DNA of 64,000 nucleotides from Chrysemys picta bellii (taxonomy: Eukaryota; Chordata; Testudines; Emydidae), in assembly GCF_011386835.1 (NCBI RefSeq), contig NC_088800.1:88429584-88493583 (forward strand). The letters are read 5' to 3'. The notes under the pieces are model-generated. The model saw only the letters and a list, made by a program, of their open reading frames with translations. It was not told the DNA's origin and made no database searches. Shown piece by piece: positions 43,690 through 55,100 of the stretch. The position numbers and the translations under genes were made by a program. Each line of letters starts with the position of its first letter. Position 1 is the first letter of the stretch.

Positions 43690-45146
43690 CCTTTACAATA
43701 TATTAGAATTTTTTGAGGGTGTTGACAAGCGTGATTCAGTCTGTACTTGGACCTGTGCTGTTCATTGTATTCATAAATGATCTGGCAAACAGGATGAACA
43801 GTAAGGCGGCAAAATTTGCAGACAATACAAAATTACTCAAAATAGTTAAGTCCAAAGCTAACAGTGAAGTGTTGCAAAGGGATCTCACTAAACTGAGTAA
43901 CCGGGCGACAAAATGGCAGGTGAAATTCAGTGTTGATAAGTGCAAAGTAATGCACATTGGAAACATAATCACAACTACGCATACAAAATGATGGGGTCTA
44001 AATTAGCTATTACCACTCAAGAAAGAGATCTTGGAGTCATCATGGATAGTTCTTTAAAAGCATCTGCTCATTGTGCAGCAGCAGTCAAAAAAAAAAAAAG
44101 CTAATAATGTTAGGAACCATTAGGAACGGGATAGATAATAAGTAAGGGTACAATTCTGTCACAGAGGTTACCTGGATTCCATGACTTTCTGGGATCTCCG
44201 TGACTTCTTTGCAGTGGCAGAGCTGGAGCAGCTGTCAGCCCCGTGGCAGCCAGAGCAGCGTCTGAAGGAGCGGATGGGATTGGGTCAGCCCCCTTGGGGC
44301 TGGAGCAGCTGCTGGAGGTCAGCCCCCGGCAGCACTCTAACTGTTAGTCCCTCCTCCCACTGGGTATTTTTAGTAAAAGTCACAGACAGGTTGTGGGCTT
44401 CTGTGAATTTTTGTTTATTGTCCGTAACCTGTCCCTGACTTTTTTATTAAAAATACATGTGACAGAATCTTAATCTTTATAATAAGACAGAAAATATCAT
44501 AATGCCATTATATAAATTCATGGTATTCTGGAATACGGTCAGCAGTGCTGGTTGCCCCATCTCAAAAAAGATGTATGAGAACTGGAAAAAGGTACGGAGA
44601 AGGGCAACAAAAACAGTTATGGATATGGAACAGCTTCCATAGGAGGAAAGATTAAAAAGACTGGACTTGTTCATCTTGGAAAAGAAATGACTTAGGGGGG
44701 ATATGATAGAGGTCTATAAAATCACAAATGGTATTGAGAAAGTGAATAAGGAAGTGTTTATTTACCCTTTCGTGTAACACAAGAATTAGGGGTCACCTGA
44801 TTAAATTAATAGGCAGTGGACTTAAAACCAACATTATTCCCTGTCAACCTGTGGAACTCATTCCATGGGCTGTTGTGAAGGCCAAAAGCATAACTGGATT
44901 CAAAAATTTATTGAAGATGGGTCCATAAATGGCTGTTAGCCAACATGGACAGTAATGCAACTCTATGCTCCAAATGTCCCTAAACCTCCAATTGCCAGAG
45001 GCTGGGTCTGGATGACAGGAGATGGATCACTTGAAATTTCCCTGCTCTTTTCATTACCTCTGAAGCAGCTGGCACATGCCACTATCAGAGACAGGGTAGA
45101 TGGGCCTTTGGTCTGACCAGTATGGCCATTCTTATGTTCTTAACCA
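43690..45146 (+). mobile_element. CR1/L3-like LINE 3' part, interrupted by a hAT-like element
   Basis: The + frame 43713-43991 encodes 'SVLGPVLFIVFINDLANRM' and 'KFADNTKLLKIVKSKANSE'. Here the RT catalytic box reads F-A-D-N in place of F-A-D-D. Decayed sequence continues to 44134, is interrupted by the TIR element 44143-44478, and resumes ('gtattctggaatacggtcag', 'gtacggagaagggcaaca') to the 3' tail 'ggtctgaccagtatggccat' and 'tcttatgttctta' at 45146. It is a different, older LINE group from the CR1 copies at 19 and 41 kb. Inactive. Confidence 0.8.
44135..44486. mobile_element. Nonautonomous hAT-like element nested in the LINE, 8 bp duplication
   Basis: Element 44143-44478. Its inverted ends contain 'attctgtcaca' (44153) and 'tgtgacagaat' (44458-44468), perfect 11 bp complements just inside the termini. 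It is flanked by ATAATAAG at 44135-44142 and 44479-44486. The interior is GC-rich ('ggcagagctggagcagctgt') with no transposase. Removing it rejoins the LINE sequence 'gggatagataataagacag'. Confidence 0.85.
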
Positions 45147-45723
45147 AACACTAGCAAGGAGAAGACCAGATCAGCAAAACAAACTAGTGCTAGTAAAAAG
45201 GGGATAAGAAGGGTTTTGTTTACTTTGGGAACTTGTTTTGATGGCCTTGTATCAGACATCAGTGGAACCAGAGTTTCCAGAGAGCTTTGAGGAAGAAGAG
45301 GGTTATTCTTATAGACTACTCTCTCTGGGTTAGCAGTACTTGATAATTGAGAACAAAAGATTATAAACACAGTGGCTTATAAGCACACTCTTCACCAAGT
45401 TCAGCCTCACAGCTCATCTTCTTTGGATGATGATCTACAACTGGTAAAGTGAGAGGGAAGACAGTTGGAGTTACATAGAACAATTAGGTCAAAGATTTAT
45501 TTTTTTATCCTTCTGCTGTGACAAACATTTATTTGCCAACATAATAGCTTCCCCAAAGTCTTGATCAGCAGATTTGTATTGTGTTGTGTATCTGGGGGGT
45601 CTCCATTCTGACTGATGCAAATTACATGCATTGTGAGGAAATTTGTCAGATTGAATTGTTGATATTCACAGTGGCAGACCAGTCTCTCAAAAGGACAAAT
45701 GCTCAGTCTTCTCAGTTTTAGAG
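45147..45723. other. Intronic sequence without recognised features
   Basis: No gene or repeat boundary is supported here. Confidence 0.5.
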
Positions 45724-46152
45724 CTTGTCTTCATGTACAGCAATACAGTGTTAAGTATCAGAGGGGTAGCCGTGTTAGTCTGAATCTGTAAAAAGCAACA
45801 GAGGGTCCTGTGGCACCTTTAAGACTAACAGAAGTATTGGGAGCATAAGCTTTCGTGGGTAAGAACCTCACTTCTTGCATCTGAAGAAGTGAGGTTCTTA
45901 CCCACAAAAGCTTATGCTCCCAATACTTCTGTTAGCAATACAGTGGTGCAGCTGTGCCACTCTAGCACTTTAGTGAAGATGCTCCTATGCCAAAGGGAGA
46001 GCTTCTCCCGTCAGCGTAGTTAATCCAAGTCCCCAGTAGGGACTTGGGGTGGTTAGGTCAGTATAACTATGTTGCTCAGGGCTGTGGATTTTTTGCACCC
46101 TTGAGCGACGTAGTAATACCGATATAAGTCTGTAGTGTAGACCTGGCCTGAG
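45724..46152. mobile_element. MITE hosting a Penelope-derived hairpin
   Basis: The left end 'cttgtcttcatgtacagcaa' and right end 'gtctgtagtgtagacctggc' look like imperfect inverted repeats of the 'tgtctacactacag' type that bounds many sauropsid MITEs, including the one at 39348-39757. The interior is interrupted by the hairpin 45751-45933. Boundaries are approximate and no duplication of the MITE itself was established. Confidence 0.5.
45739..45945 (+). repeat. Penelope-LTR-like inverted dimer with 12 bp target duplication
   Basis: Element 45751-45933. The first arm runs from 'agaggggtagccgtgttagt' to 'aagaacctcacttcttgcat'; the second, 'gaagaagtgaggttcttacc' to 'caatacttctgttagc', is its near-perfect reverse complement but ends early, lacking the outer half. 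It is flanked by AGCAATACAGTG at 45739-45750 and 45934-45945. It could fold into a long hairpin of about 70 paired bases. No coding capacity. Confidence 0.88.
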
Positions 46153-46427
46153 TTTCGGTTGGTATTATCCAGGTTTTGGTTGTGCTGGGAAAAATTTGAG
46201 CCACAGCTTGTTTTGCACTTGTGTCCTTCCTGAACACATTATTGCTTTATAGGCATTCTCAGTTCTGTTTACCATGTTCTGGTGCTTGAACTAGCTATTA
46301 ATTGTACCAACAGAAAATTCTTAAGTGTTATTGAAGTAAGAATTTATCATCAAATAATATGGATACAGTAATCACTGTGAGACATTACACATTGGAATTT
46401 TTATTGAGAGCAATTTTCTTTCTACAG
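46153..46427. other. Intronic sequence before the last UNKL exon
   Basis: Short AT-rich intron end with the acceptor 'tttctacag' at 46427. Confidence 0.55.
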
Positions 46428-46604
46428 GTAATTTTCCAACTTCATTCAAAGAAGTGTGTTGTATGCCAAGAACATGACCGTAGTGTAATCCTGCAGCCAT
46501 GTCAACATTATGTACTTTGTGAACACTGTGCAGCTAAACAACAGGAATGTCCTTGCTGCAAGACGAAAAAAAGAAATGGTGACGAAAAGTCATGGTACTT
46601 ATAA
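46428..46604 (+). CDS. UNKL: UNKL last coding exon: C-terminal RING finger
   Basis: 177 bp including the TAA at 46602-46604. It continues in phase 0 from 42603, giving 'DG|VIFQLHSKKCVVCQ'. It encodes a C-terminal RING-type finger with eight ligands in C-x2-C ('CVVC'), C-x-H ('PCQH'), C-x2-C ('CEHC') and C-x2-C ('CPCC') pairs, in the order of C3HC4 fingers. RING fingers of this sort usually bind E2 enzymes; ubiquitin ligase activity is inferred from the family and not shown here. After the last Cys the protein ends in a basic 'KTKKRNGDEKSWYL'. The deduced portion in the window is 378 residues. Confidence 0.95.
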   Translation, partial: VIFQLHSKKCVVCQEHDRSVILQPCQHYVLCEHCAAKQQECPCCKTKKRNGDEKSWYL

Positions 46605-49124
46605 TCATGTTAATTAACTAGATATATTGTATGTTCTGGTATTTTATATAAGAATTATATCTGTAGTAATTAATCCATTTACTAGTGCTAGACTGATCTC
46701 CATTTTAACCTTATAAGATATTTTAGTTGTTTTTACTATAGGAAATGTGGTTTGGCTGCCTTTACATATTGAATTCTATTCATGAAGTTCTAAAGTTCCG
46801 TGGTTATTTCTTTCCCCACCTGGCCTTTTCAGTTTTCCACTTATATTCCTGGTGCACAAGCTACTCAGGTTCACTTACAGCATAATCACTTCTTACAGGT
46901 GTGTACTTGCAATGCATGAATGGGGGATTTATGTCCGTGCCTCCCATTAGCATTAATGTAAGACACTCATGTAAATACAATACTTGTTGATGGGAGGACC
47001 TTACCCCTCACCATGTTTATGGTGTGCTGTAATCCTTTGCCAGTATTTCTGAATCAGTCTAACACTACTGTTTACTTGGTTATTTGAAGAAATTTGATTC
47101 CTGTAAAAGCACTTTGCTAACTGTTTTTTGTTAGAGATTGTTATAAATTGCTTAACCTGCTTTCTAGGTTTTAATGTTTATTTTTTTAATATTTAGTATG
47201 AAGCTTTGTGTGTGTACTGTGAACTTAAAATATTTATATCAGTTTTACTGTTAAATCATATTATGATAGTATAGTATAGTTAAATTTCATTTTTGGCTTT
47301 AGTAGTTACTAAATGAACAGTTACGAGAACTTGCCTAGAATTTTTACAGTTTAAGTCAACTGCAGACTAATAGTATTTATAAGTATACTAGCAGAGAGTG
47401 ACATTGAAAGAGACACATATGCGTAAATATTCAAATACTTTTTTTTTATTTTGTGAAACAAACCAGTTTTCTTAAACAACTGTGCATTCGCATATTGCCC
47501 CAAGTTGGATTTTTGTAGTCTTAATGAAAGCAATTGTATAACTCCTAATCTGTGTGATTACCTATCATGAATTGATATAATCCATAGCCACTTTTACCAA
47601 GTGCCTGTGCCTTGCACCCAATAAAATTGCAAAATACGTGAAGGAAACAGTTTGCAAACAATTTATACCACCTAATTCTGTACAGGACAATTGGATGATA
47701 ATTAAAATTCTCAACTTTCTGTAATAGAATTTCAAAATAATACCTTGCAATGGACGAAAGATACTAGGTTTTGTTTTTACATAAATACAATACACCTTTT
47801 GGGTTTAGCGCTAAAATTATTTAAATATTTTATCAGACAATGGTGCTTTGTTGTAATGATTTTTTTTTAAAAAGTTGTTGTCCATATTTAATGCTGATGA
47901 TTAGGAGTATGCAGTTTAGGAGAAGTTAATTATTGTATCTTAACACTGTATCTTGTTACTTTCCTTAAAGTTAACTATTCTTGTAGGGAAGAGTTACCTG
48001 TGGTGTTACTTCTCTTTCCTATTAAATACAGGTATGACACAGTACAGCTTACATTCAAATGACCTACCACTGTGTTACATAATGTGTATATTCCTATTAA
48101 TTAATACATTAATGAACAAGAAGTGCATTCATATGACCAGCAAAGAGTTTAATTATTTCTGAAGTTTGTTCAGATGCATTGCAATAGAAACAAGATATAT
48201 ACTAAATTGTATTTATGATCTTGAAAAATATCTTTTGAGATTTGTATCAGTATTAAAGAATTCAGAGCCCAATCCAAAGCCCCTTAAAGTCAATGTGCTT
48301 TTATTGATTTATGCGGACTTTGGACTAGGCCTTGAGTTAGCAGAAACAAGCACATATGATTACATTTATTGTAATAATAAAATCTACAGAATAATCACTA
48401 CCTTGTTCTATCAAACTGTGAGAACATGGAGATCTTTTGAGAATGACGGAGGGAAGATAAAACCCATGATGGATTTACATTTGGAACAGGAGCTCTTAAA
48501 AAGTAATTTACAAACACAATAGTCTGAAGATAATTGTAGAACATTTTTAAACAGGTTTTAAGGTTGAGTTTCATAATACGGTCTGATGCATTTTTCACAT
48601 AATTTTTAACATTTTCTCTCAACATTGTATATTGAAATACTTTATTACTATAATTTCATTTTCAGCAGTATATTTCTCTCTCCTGAAAGATGATTTTCTG
48701 TTATCATAGAAGTCGAACCAGTTTAGATTTTTTTTAAGTGGTACTTTGAATCACTAAGCTTTGCTGTGAGTATTAATGGACTTCTACACTTGTGGAGTCT
48801 TTGCCAAAGACACTTTTTGAACATTAACAACGTTTTGGACTAAAATAAAGTGAGTAGGTAAGAATTTTTATCAGTGACCAAATTAGAAAGTGGTGTATAA
48901 TAGAAATAAATTATTTTAAATGTTTTAAAACATGCAATTGATATCAGACAGTGGTTTATTACATCCATTATAGAATGTGCAACAACATTCTCTAGCTCTT
49001 TGCTAACATAGTTAATTAATATTCTTAGCAGATTTTAGTGAAATAAATCCAAATTAGATTGAAATGTGGCCATACGTGTCAATGTTCAGTTCATTACTTA
49101 AGAAATTTTGAAATATTTTTGTGC
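46605..49124 (+). other. UNKL: UNKL 3' untranslated/downstream region; poly(A) signal candidates
   Basis: No gene or repeat boundary is seen in this AT-rich stretch directly after the UNKL stop. AATAAA hexamers occur at 47620-47625, 48844-48849 and 48905-48910, among others. Any of them could be the cleavage signal; sequence alone does not choose. The length of the 3' UTR is therefore open. Confidence 0.4.
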
Positions 49125-49936
49125 TACAGTAACTCCTCACTTAACGTTGTAGTTATGTTCCTGAAAAATGCAACTTTAAGTGAAACGATGTTGAACGAAT
49201 CCAATTTTCCCAAAAGATTTAATGTAAATGCAGGGGGTTAGATTCCAAGGAAATTTTTTGGGGGCAGACAAAAGGCATTATATACTGTACAGTACTGTAC
49301 TGTGGTTGGGAAGTCCCCCGGCTTATCCCACACAGGCACAGCCCGCTGCAGGCAAGGACGCTAGGAAGCACCTTCGCAGCAGCAGCTGTAGCTTACCCAG
49401 AGAAGAACAGGTGCCGACTTTGCTGGGAATACTCCAGGCCCGCCTCTTCCTGTCCCCGCTCCACTCCAGGCCCACCTCTTCCCACCCCTACTCCAACTCT
49501 TCTCTGGAGCACACCGCATCCCCGCTCCTTCCCACCCCCCCACCGAAAGTCCTAGGACTTTCTGGGAGGGAGGGGGAGAAACGGAGACACAACGCATCCC
49601 CGCTCCCCCCTCCCTCCCAGCGCTTCATGCTTAGGACTTTCTGAGGGGGGAGGAGGAGTGGAGACGCAGCGCTTCCCCACTCCTGCCCCTCCCTCCCAGA
49701 AAGTCCTAAGTGCCCCCAAACAGCTGTTTGGTGGTGGGGGAAGCGCTGGGAGGGAGGGGGAGGAGGCAGAGAAGAGGAACTTGTGCAATGCTCCCTTGTA
49801 AAGTCGCTGCTCTTCCAGCCAAACAACGTTATAAGGGAGCATTGCACAACTTTAAACGAGCATGTTCCCTAATTGAGCAGCGACTTAACTTTGAAACAAT
49901 GTTAAGCGGGACGACGTTAAGTGAGAAGTTACTGTA
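49125..49936. mobile_element. Tc1/mariner (Tigger-like) nonautonomous element with TA duplication
   Basis: Element 49127-49934 has long inverted ends: left 'cagtaactcctcacttaacg', right 'cgttaagtgagaagttactg', flanked by TA at 49125-49126 and 49935-49936. The interior is GC-rich with inverted words ('gaaagtcctaggactttctg', 'cccagaaagtcctaagtg') that could form hairpins. No transposase; the short open frames over it are artefacts of base composition. Confidence 0.9.
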
Positions 49937-51674
49937 CTCTTGTCACAGTTTATAGTTCTTTATATACATTACTGTGCATTTGTGTATCATCCTAGGACCT
50001 TTTCTTTGGTCTTTTCTTTTTGTAATAATAGGAGGTTTTTTAAATCTCTAGCTGATACTTTTCAATTTACAAATGAGTTTTAACAGCAAGGGCAAAGTAA
50101 ATTGTCACATTAACGTGCACAGTTTGCACATACTGTCTTTTTAGATTAAATCAACTAATTATTGGGGGGGGAATTCAATTTTTTAGCATTTGTATGTTAC
50201 ATAATTAATGTTGAGAATTATTACATCGCTGTGTATTGTTGTGGGGGAAAAAACGTAAATATATCCTGGAAGCAGCTGAGTTGGCTTTTGGACAGATCTA
50301 AATTTGAGTCTTGAAGGAAAAAGATAGACCAAAGAAATGTTACCTATGAGTGAAATTCCCAGAGTGAACAGCGTGTTGCTTGTTACCTTGTGGAAATATT
50401 GTTAGGTAGTTACATGAACTACATGTAGCATTCACATAAAAAATGCTATAATTATTTTCCAATAAGACCATTCCCTGAGGAATTATAAGCAAGGTCTTAT
50501 TAACTTTTTACAGATTAACTTCAGTTACTTAAAAATTAAGAATTATTGGATACGCTTTTTTACAGTGATACTTTTAAATCCAGGATAATGAAATATATGC
50601 AGCATAAATTAGCAGTTGTACTTTAATGAAAAAATATTACAAGGGAAATATTTACATTTGTGAAGTTTTGTCCTAGTGATACAAACACTATGTAGATGCA
50701 CTAAAAATATATTTGAGTAAGAATATAATAATGTAATTTGTTAGATGAGCAAATTATATAACGGTAAAATACACTCATTAGTTAGTTTCATTCTAGTATT
50801 TGAAAACAGTTTGACCAAGTTATCATGTAAATTTATGTAAAAGTATAATACTTTTATGTGAATGCCATTAACTTTTCATAATGGCCTGGGGTGTAGTAGA
50901 TGAAAATTACAGTTTCTCAGGGTTTAAAGTCAAGAACTGTAATTTAACAGAACGTTTGCTAAATTCAGATAGATCCCAAGCTGCATCTTATGGGTTTGTT
51001 ATTTAGTCTTTTTTGAATAGCAGATTATTAAAAACATCTGTTTTGTTATGTATTGCTATTCAGAATATCCTAGTGTTAAATATTAATAGTAATATTATTA
51101 CTGTCACAATATATTTGTGTAACTGTGGTCAGCAAAAGACCTTAAATGGATGTGGAATTTTCACTTGTATTAATTTATGGAACCTATTAATGTTCTGAGT
51201 GCATAGACAGAATTGGTATTGTGAATGGAAATGTTCTTAACTGAGAAGGTATTTATAATGCATAATCATTTACTTGTAGTGAATTGTTAACACTTGTTAA
51301 AACTTTTTTACACTATAGCATTTATGCAATGGTTTACAGAATTCATGGAATTATTTTTATTATCGATATGAAATTAAAATTTTTGATCTTTATTGCTTAG
51401 CTTACTGTGTTTGTAGACAATTGAGGTTTGAGGCCTTTCATTTTATTGTAAAAGATGTATACATATGGTAACTGTGGGTTTATATTTCTAAACATATTGG
51501 AAAGATTTTACTTAGATCAATATTTCCAGGGATTCTGTATTGTGGAATCGTCTTCTTCTGGAATCAGGTCATGGCATTTCTAGCATTGTGATTGGACTTG
51601 CCTGTCTCCAAAGGAAACCCAGTACTTAATATTATCAAAATAACTGACTTAAATTATTGGAGATAATTTCGATT
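49937..51674. other. Intergenic sequence without recognised features
   Basis: AT-rich stretch, no exon or repeat boundary that I can support. Confidence 0.5.
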
Positions 51675-51772
51675 CCAGGATATTAGAGAGACAAGATGGG
51701 TGAGGTAATATCTTTTATTGGACCAGCTTCTTTTAGTGAGAGAGCTCACCCACCTTGTCTCTCTAAATTTTC
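51675..51772. repeat. Short hairpin repeat (family of 16829-17000)
   Basis: The left arm 'atattagagagacaagatgg' and 'gtgaggtaatatcttttatt' pairs with the right arm 'ctcacccaccttgtctctct'. The first half is the reverse complement of the repeat at 1565-1660. I could not find a convincing target duplication. Confidence 0.65.
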
Positions 51773-52159
51773 CACTGTCACTTACCGTGAAACATAGCAT
51801 TCCCAGATGCTATTTCCCATCAGCCATGGCGAGGCCTTTGGCACCATGAAAGAGAGTTCTTCATAGTTGTGTTACATTCCCCGTAATCTTACTGTTTAAA
51901 TTTTGATAACTCTTTCTTACTTAAGTTAAGAGGTCACACACTTTGTAGCCTGTGTACACACCAGGGCTTCTTTTCATTTCTCCATTCCCATCCCCAATCC
52001 CAACAAGCTCCTTGGGTGCCACTCTCTTATCCCCCTTTTTGAGGGACTCCCTGCAATTCCTCACGATCTCTTCCCTGCCAACCAGTGTTGACAGGGCCAA
52101 TTCAATCAGGGTGGATGTAGTCCACTCCCAATAACAGATGAGGTGGTGTCAATTCCAGG
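51773..52159. other. Junction region before the telomere-like array
   Basis: About 390 bp of mixed composition ending 'gtcaattccaggagagg' directly against the first TTAGGG-like units near 52160. No gene seen. It may be part of a dispersed repeat, but I have no internal second copy to show that. Confidence 0.45.
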
Positions 52160-55100
52160 AGAGGTTAGGGTTTAGGGTTAGGGGTTAGGGTTAGGGTTGG
52201 GTTTAGGTTAGGGTTGGGGTTGGGGGTCAGGGCTGGGGTCAGGGTTTAGGGTTTAGGGTTAGGTTAGGGGTTAGGGTAGGGTTAGGGGTAGGTTAGGGGT
52301 TAGGGTTGGGTTAAGGGTTAGGGGTTAGGGTTAGGTTAGGGTGAGGGTTGGGTTAGGGTGAGGGTTTAGGGTTGGGTTAGGGGTAGGGGTTAGGGGTAGG
52401 TGTAGGGGGTAGGGGTTGGGTTTAGGGGTAGGGTTAGGGTTTAGGGTCAGGGTTTAGGGTGAGGGTGGAGGGTTGGGGTCAGGGTTTAGGGTTGGGGTCG
52501 GGGTCAGGGCCAGGGTTTGGGTTTAGGGTGAGGGGTAGGGTTGGGGTAGGGTTAGGGTCAGGTTAGGGTTTAGGGTTGGGTTAGGGTGAGGGGGTTGGGG
52601 TCGGGGGTCAGGGTCTAGGGTCTGGGTTAGGGTTAGGGGTTACGGGTAGGGTTAGGGTTGGGTTAGGGTGTAGGGTTAGGGTTTAGGGTGAGGGGTAGTG
52701 TTAGGGTTGGGGTTTAGGGGTTTAGGGTCAGGGGGTTAGGGTCAGGGGTTGGGTTAGGGTTAGGGTTAGGGTAGGTTAGGGTTAAGGTTTAGGGGGAGGG
52801 TTTAGGGGTGGGGTTAGGGTTGGGGTAGGGTTAGGGTCAGGGTGAGGGTAGGGTTAGGTTTAGGGTCAGGGTCAGGTTAGGGTTTTAGGGTGAGGGTAGG
52901 GGTTAGGGTTGGGTGAGGGTCAGGGTCAGGGTGTGAGGGTGAGGGTTAGGTTAGGGGTTGGGGTCGGGTCAGGGGTAGGGTTAGGGTTAAGGGTGGGGGT
53001 AAGGGTCTAGGGTAAGGGTAGGGGTTATGGTTAGGGTGAGGGTTAGGGTTAGGTTAGGGTTAGGGTTGGGGGGTTGGGGTTAGGGTTAGGGTGGGTTAGG
53101 GGTTGGGGTTAGGGTTAAGGGTTAGGGCTAGGGGTTAGGGTAGGGGTTAGGGTTAGGGTAGGGTTTAGGGGTAGGGTTGGGGTTAGGGTCAGGGTCGGGT
53201 TAGGGTTAGGGTTGGGGTAGGGTGAGGGTTAGGGGTAGGGTTAGGGTTAGGGTTAGGGTTTAGTTAGGGGTAGGGTGAGGATAGGGTTAGGGTCAGGGGT
53301 TAGGGTTAGGGTTTAGTTAGGGTTAGGGTTTAAGGGTTAGGGTTTAAGGGTTAGGGTCAGGGTTAGAGGGTTAGGGTGAGGGTTTAGGGGTAGGGGTTAG
53401 GGTAGGGTTAGGGTTGGGTTAGGGTCAGGGTGAGGGTTTAGGGTTAGAGGGTTAGGGTTTCGGGTCAGGGTCGGGGTCAGGGTCAAGGTTAGGGGTTAGG
53501 GGTTGGGGTCGGGGGTCAAGGGTCAAGGTCGGGTAGGGTTAGGGTCAGGGTAGGGTGGGTTAGGGTAAGGGTTTGGGGTTAGGGTGAGGGGTGAGGGTAG
53601 GGTTAGGTTTAGGTTTAGGGTTAGGTTAGGGGTTGGGGTTGGGGGGGGTTAGGGTTAGGGTTAGGGGGGTTAGGGGTTAGGGTTTGGGGTTAGGGTTTAG
53701 GGTTGGGGTTTAGGGTGAGGGGTAGGGGTTAGGTTTAGGGTTTAGGAGGAGGGTTAGGGTTTGGGGTTAGGGGTTTAGGATTTAGGTTAGGGTTGGGGTT
53801 AGGGTTTAGGGTCAGGGTTTAGGGTTAGGGGTTAGGGCTAGGGCTTAGGGTTAGGGTTTAGGGTTGGGGTTAGGGTTTAGGGTGAGGGGTAGGGGTTAGG
53901 GTTGGGGTAGGGGTTAGGTTAGGGGTTAGGGTTGGGTTTAGGGTTAGGGTTTAGGGTTAGGGGGTTAGAGGGTTAGGGTGAGGGGTTGGGGTTAGGGTAG
54001 GGGTTGGGGTTAGGGTTTAGGGTTAGGGTTTAGGGTTTAGGTTAGGGGTTGGGGTTGGGGTTAGGGTTTAGAGTTTAGGGTTGGGGTTGGGTTAGGGTTA
54101 GGGTTAAGGTTGGGGGTTGGGGTCAGGGTCAGGGGGTTAGGTTTAGGGGTTGGGGTTTAGGGTTAGGCGTTAGGGTTGGGGTTAGGGGTGAGGGTTTAGG
54201 GTGAGGGTGAGGGTTAGGTCAGGGTGAGGGTCAGGGTGAGGGGTGAGGGGTGAAGGGTGAGGGTTTAGGGGTAGGGTTAGGGGTTAGGGTCGGGGTTGGG
54301 GTTAGGGTTAGGGTTGTTGGGGTTGGGGTAGGGTTAGGGGTTAGGGTTAGGGTTGTTGGGGTTGGGTTAGGGGTAGGGGTTAGGGGTTAGGGTCAGGGGT
54401 TAGGGGTCAGGGTTTGGGGTTAGGGGTTAGGGTCAGGGTGAGGGGTGAGGGTTGGGTTAGGGGGTTAGGGTTTAGGGGTTGGGGTTAGGGTTTAGGGTTT
54501 AAGGGTTAGGGTTTAGGGTTAGGGTTAGGTTAGGGTTAGGGGGGTTAGGGGTTGGGGTTAGGGGTAGGGTTAGGGTTAGAGGGTGAGGGTGAGCGGTTAG
54601 GGTTGGGTTAGGTTAGGGGTTGGGGTTAGGGGTAGGGTTAGGGTTAGGGTTAGGGTTGGTTGGGGGTAGGGGTAGGGTTAGGGTTTAGGGGTAGGGTTAG
54701 GGGTTAGGGTGAGGGGTTAGGGCTAGGGGGTTAGGGTTTAGGGTTGGGGGTTAGGGTTAGGGCTGGGTTAGGGGTTAGGGGGTTAGGGGTTTAGGGTTAG
54801 GGTTTAGGGGGAGGGTCAGGGTTAGGGGTTAGGGTTAGGGTAGGGTTAAGGGTCGGGGTTAGGGGTCAGGGGTCAGGGTTAGGGGGTTAGGTTTAGGGTT
54901 AGTGTTAGGGTTTATGGTTAGGGTCAGGGTTAGGGTAGGGTTAGGGTTGTTAGGGTTAGGGGTTAGGGTTAGGGTTTAGGGTTGGGTTTAGGGTTTAGGG
55001 TTAGGTTAGGGTTAGGGTTTAGGGTTGGGGTTGGGGTTAGGTTAGGGGTTAGGGTTAGGGTTGGGTTTAGGGGTAGGGGTTAGGGTTAGGGGGTTAGAGG

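Noticed and set aside
46428..46604. Calling the gene UNK instead of UNKL
   Set aside because: The 'IPLPKLHSLQNQLRLDLE' block and 'ARSSSLHSSSS' style fit my recall of UNKL better. A protein search would settle it.
48166..48522. 118-residue open frame downstream of UNKL
   Set aside because: AT-rich, no recognisable domain, no splice context; it may be UNKL 3' UTR.
49228..49847. Pro/Ser-rich open frames on both strands
   Set aside because: They fall inside the mariner-type element 49127-49934 and come from its GC-rich core.
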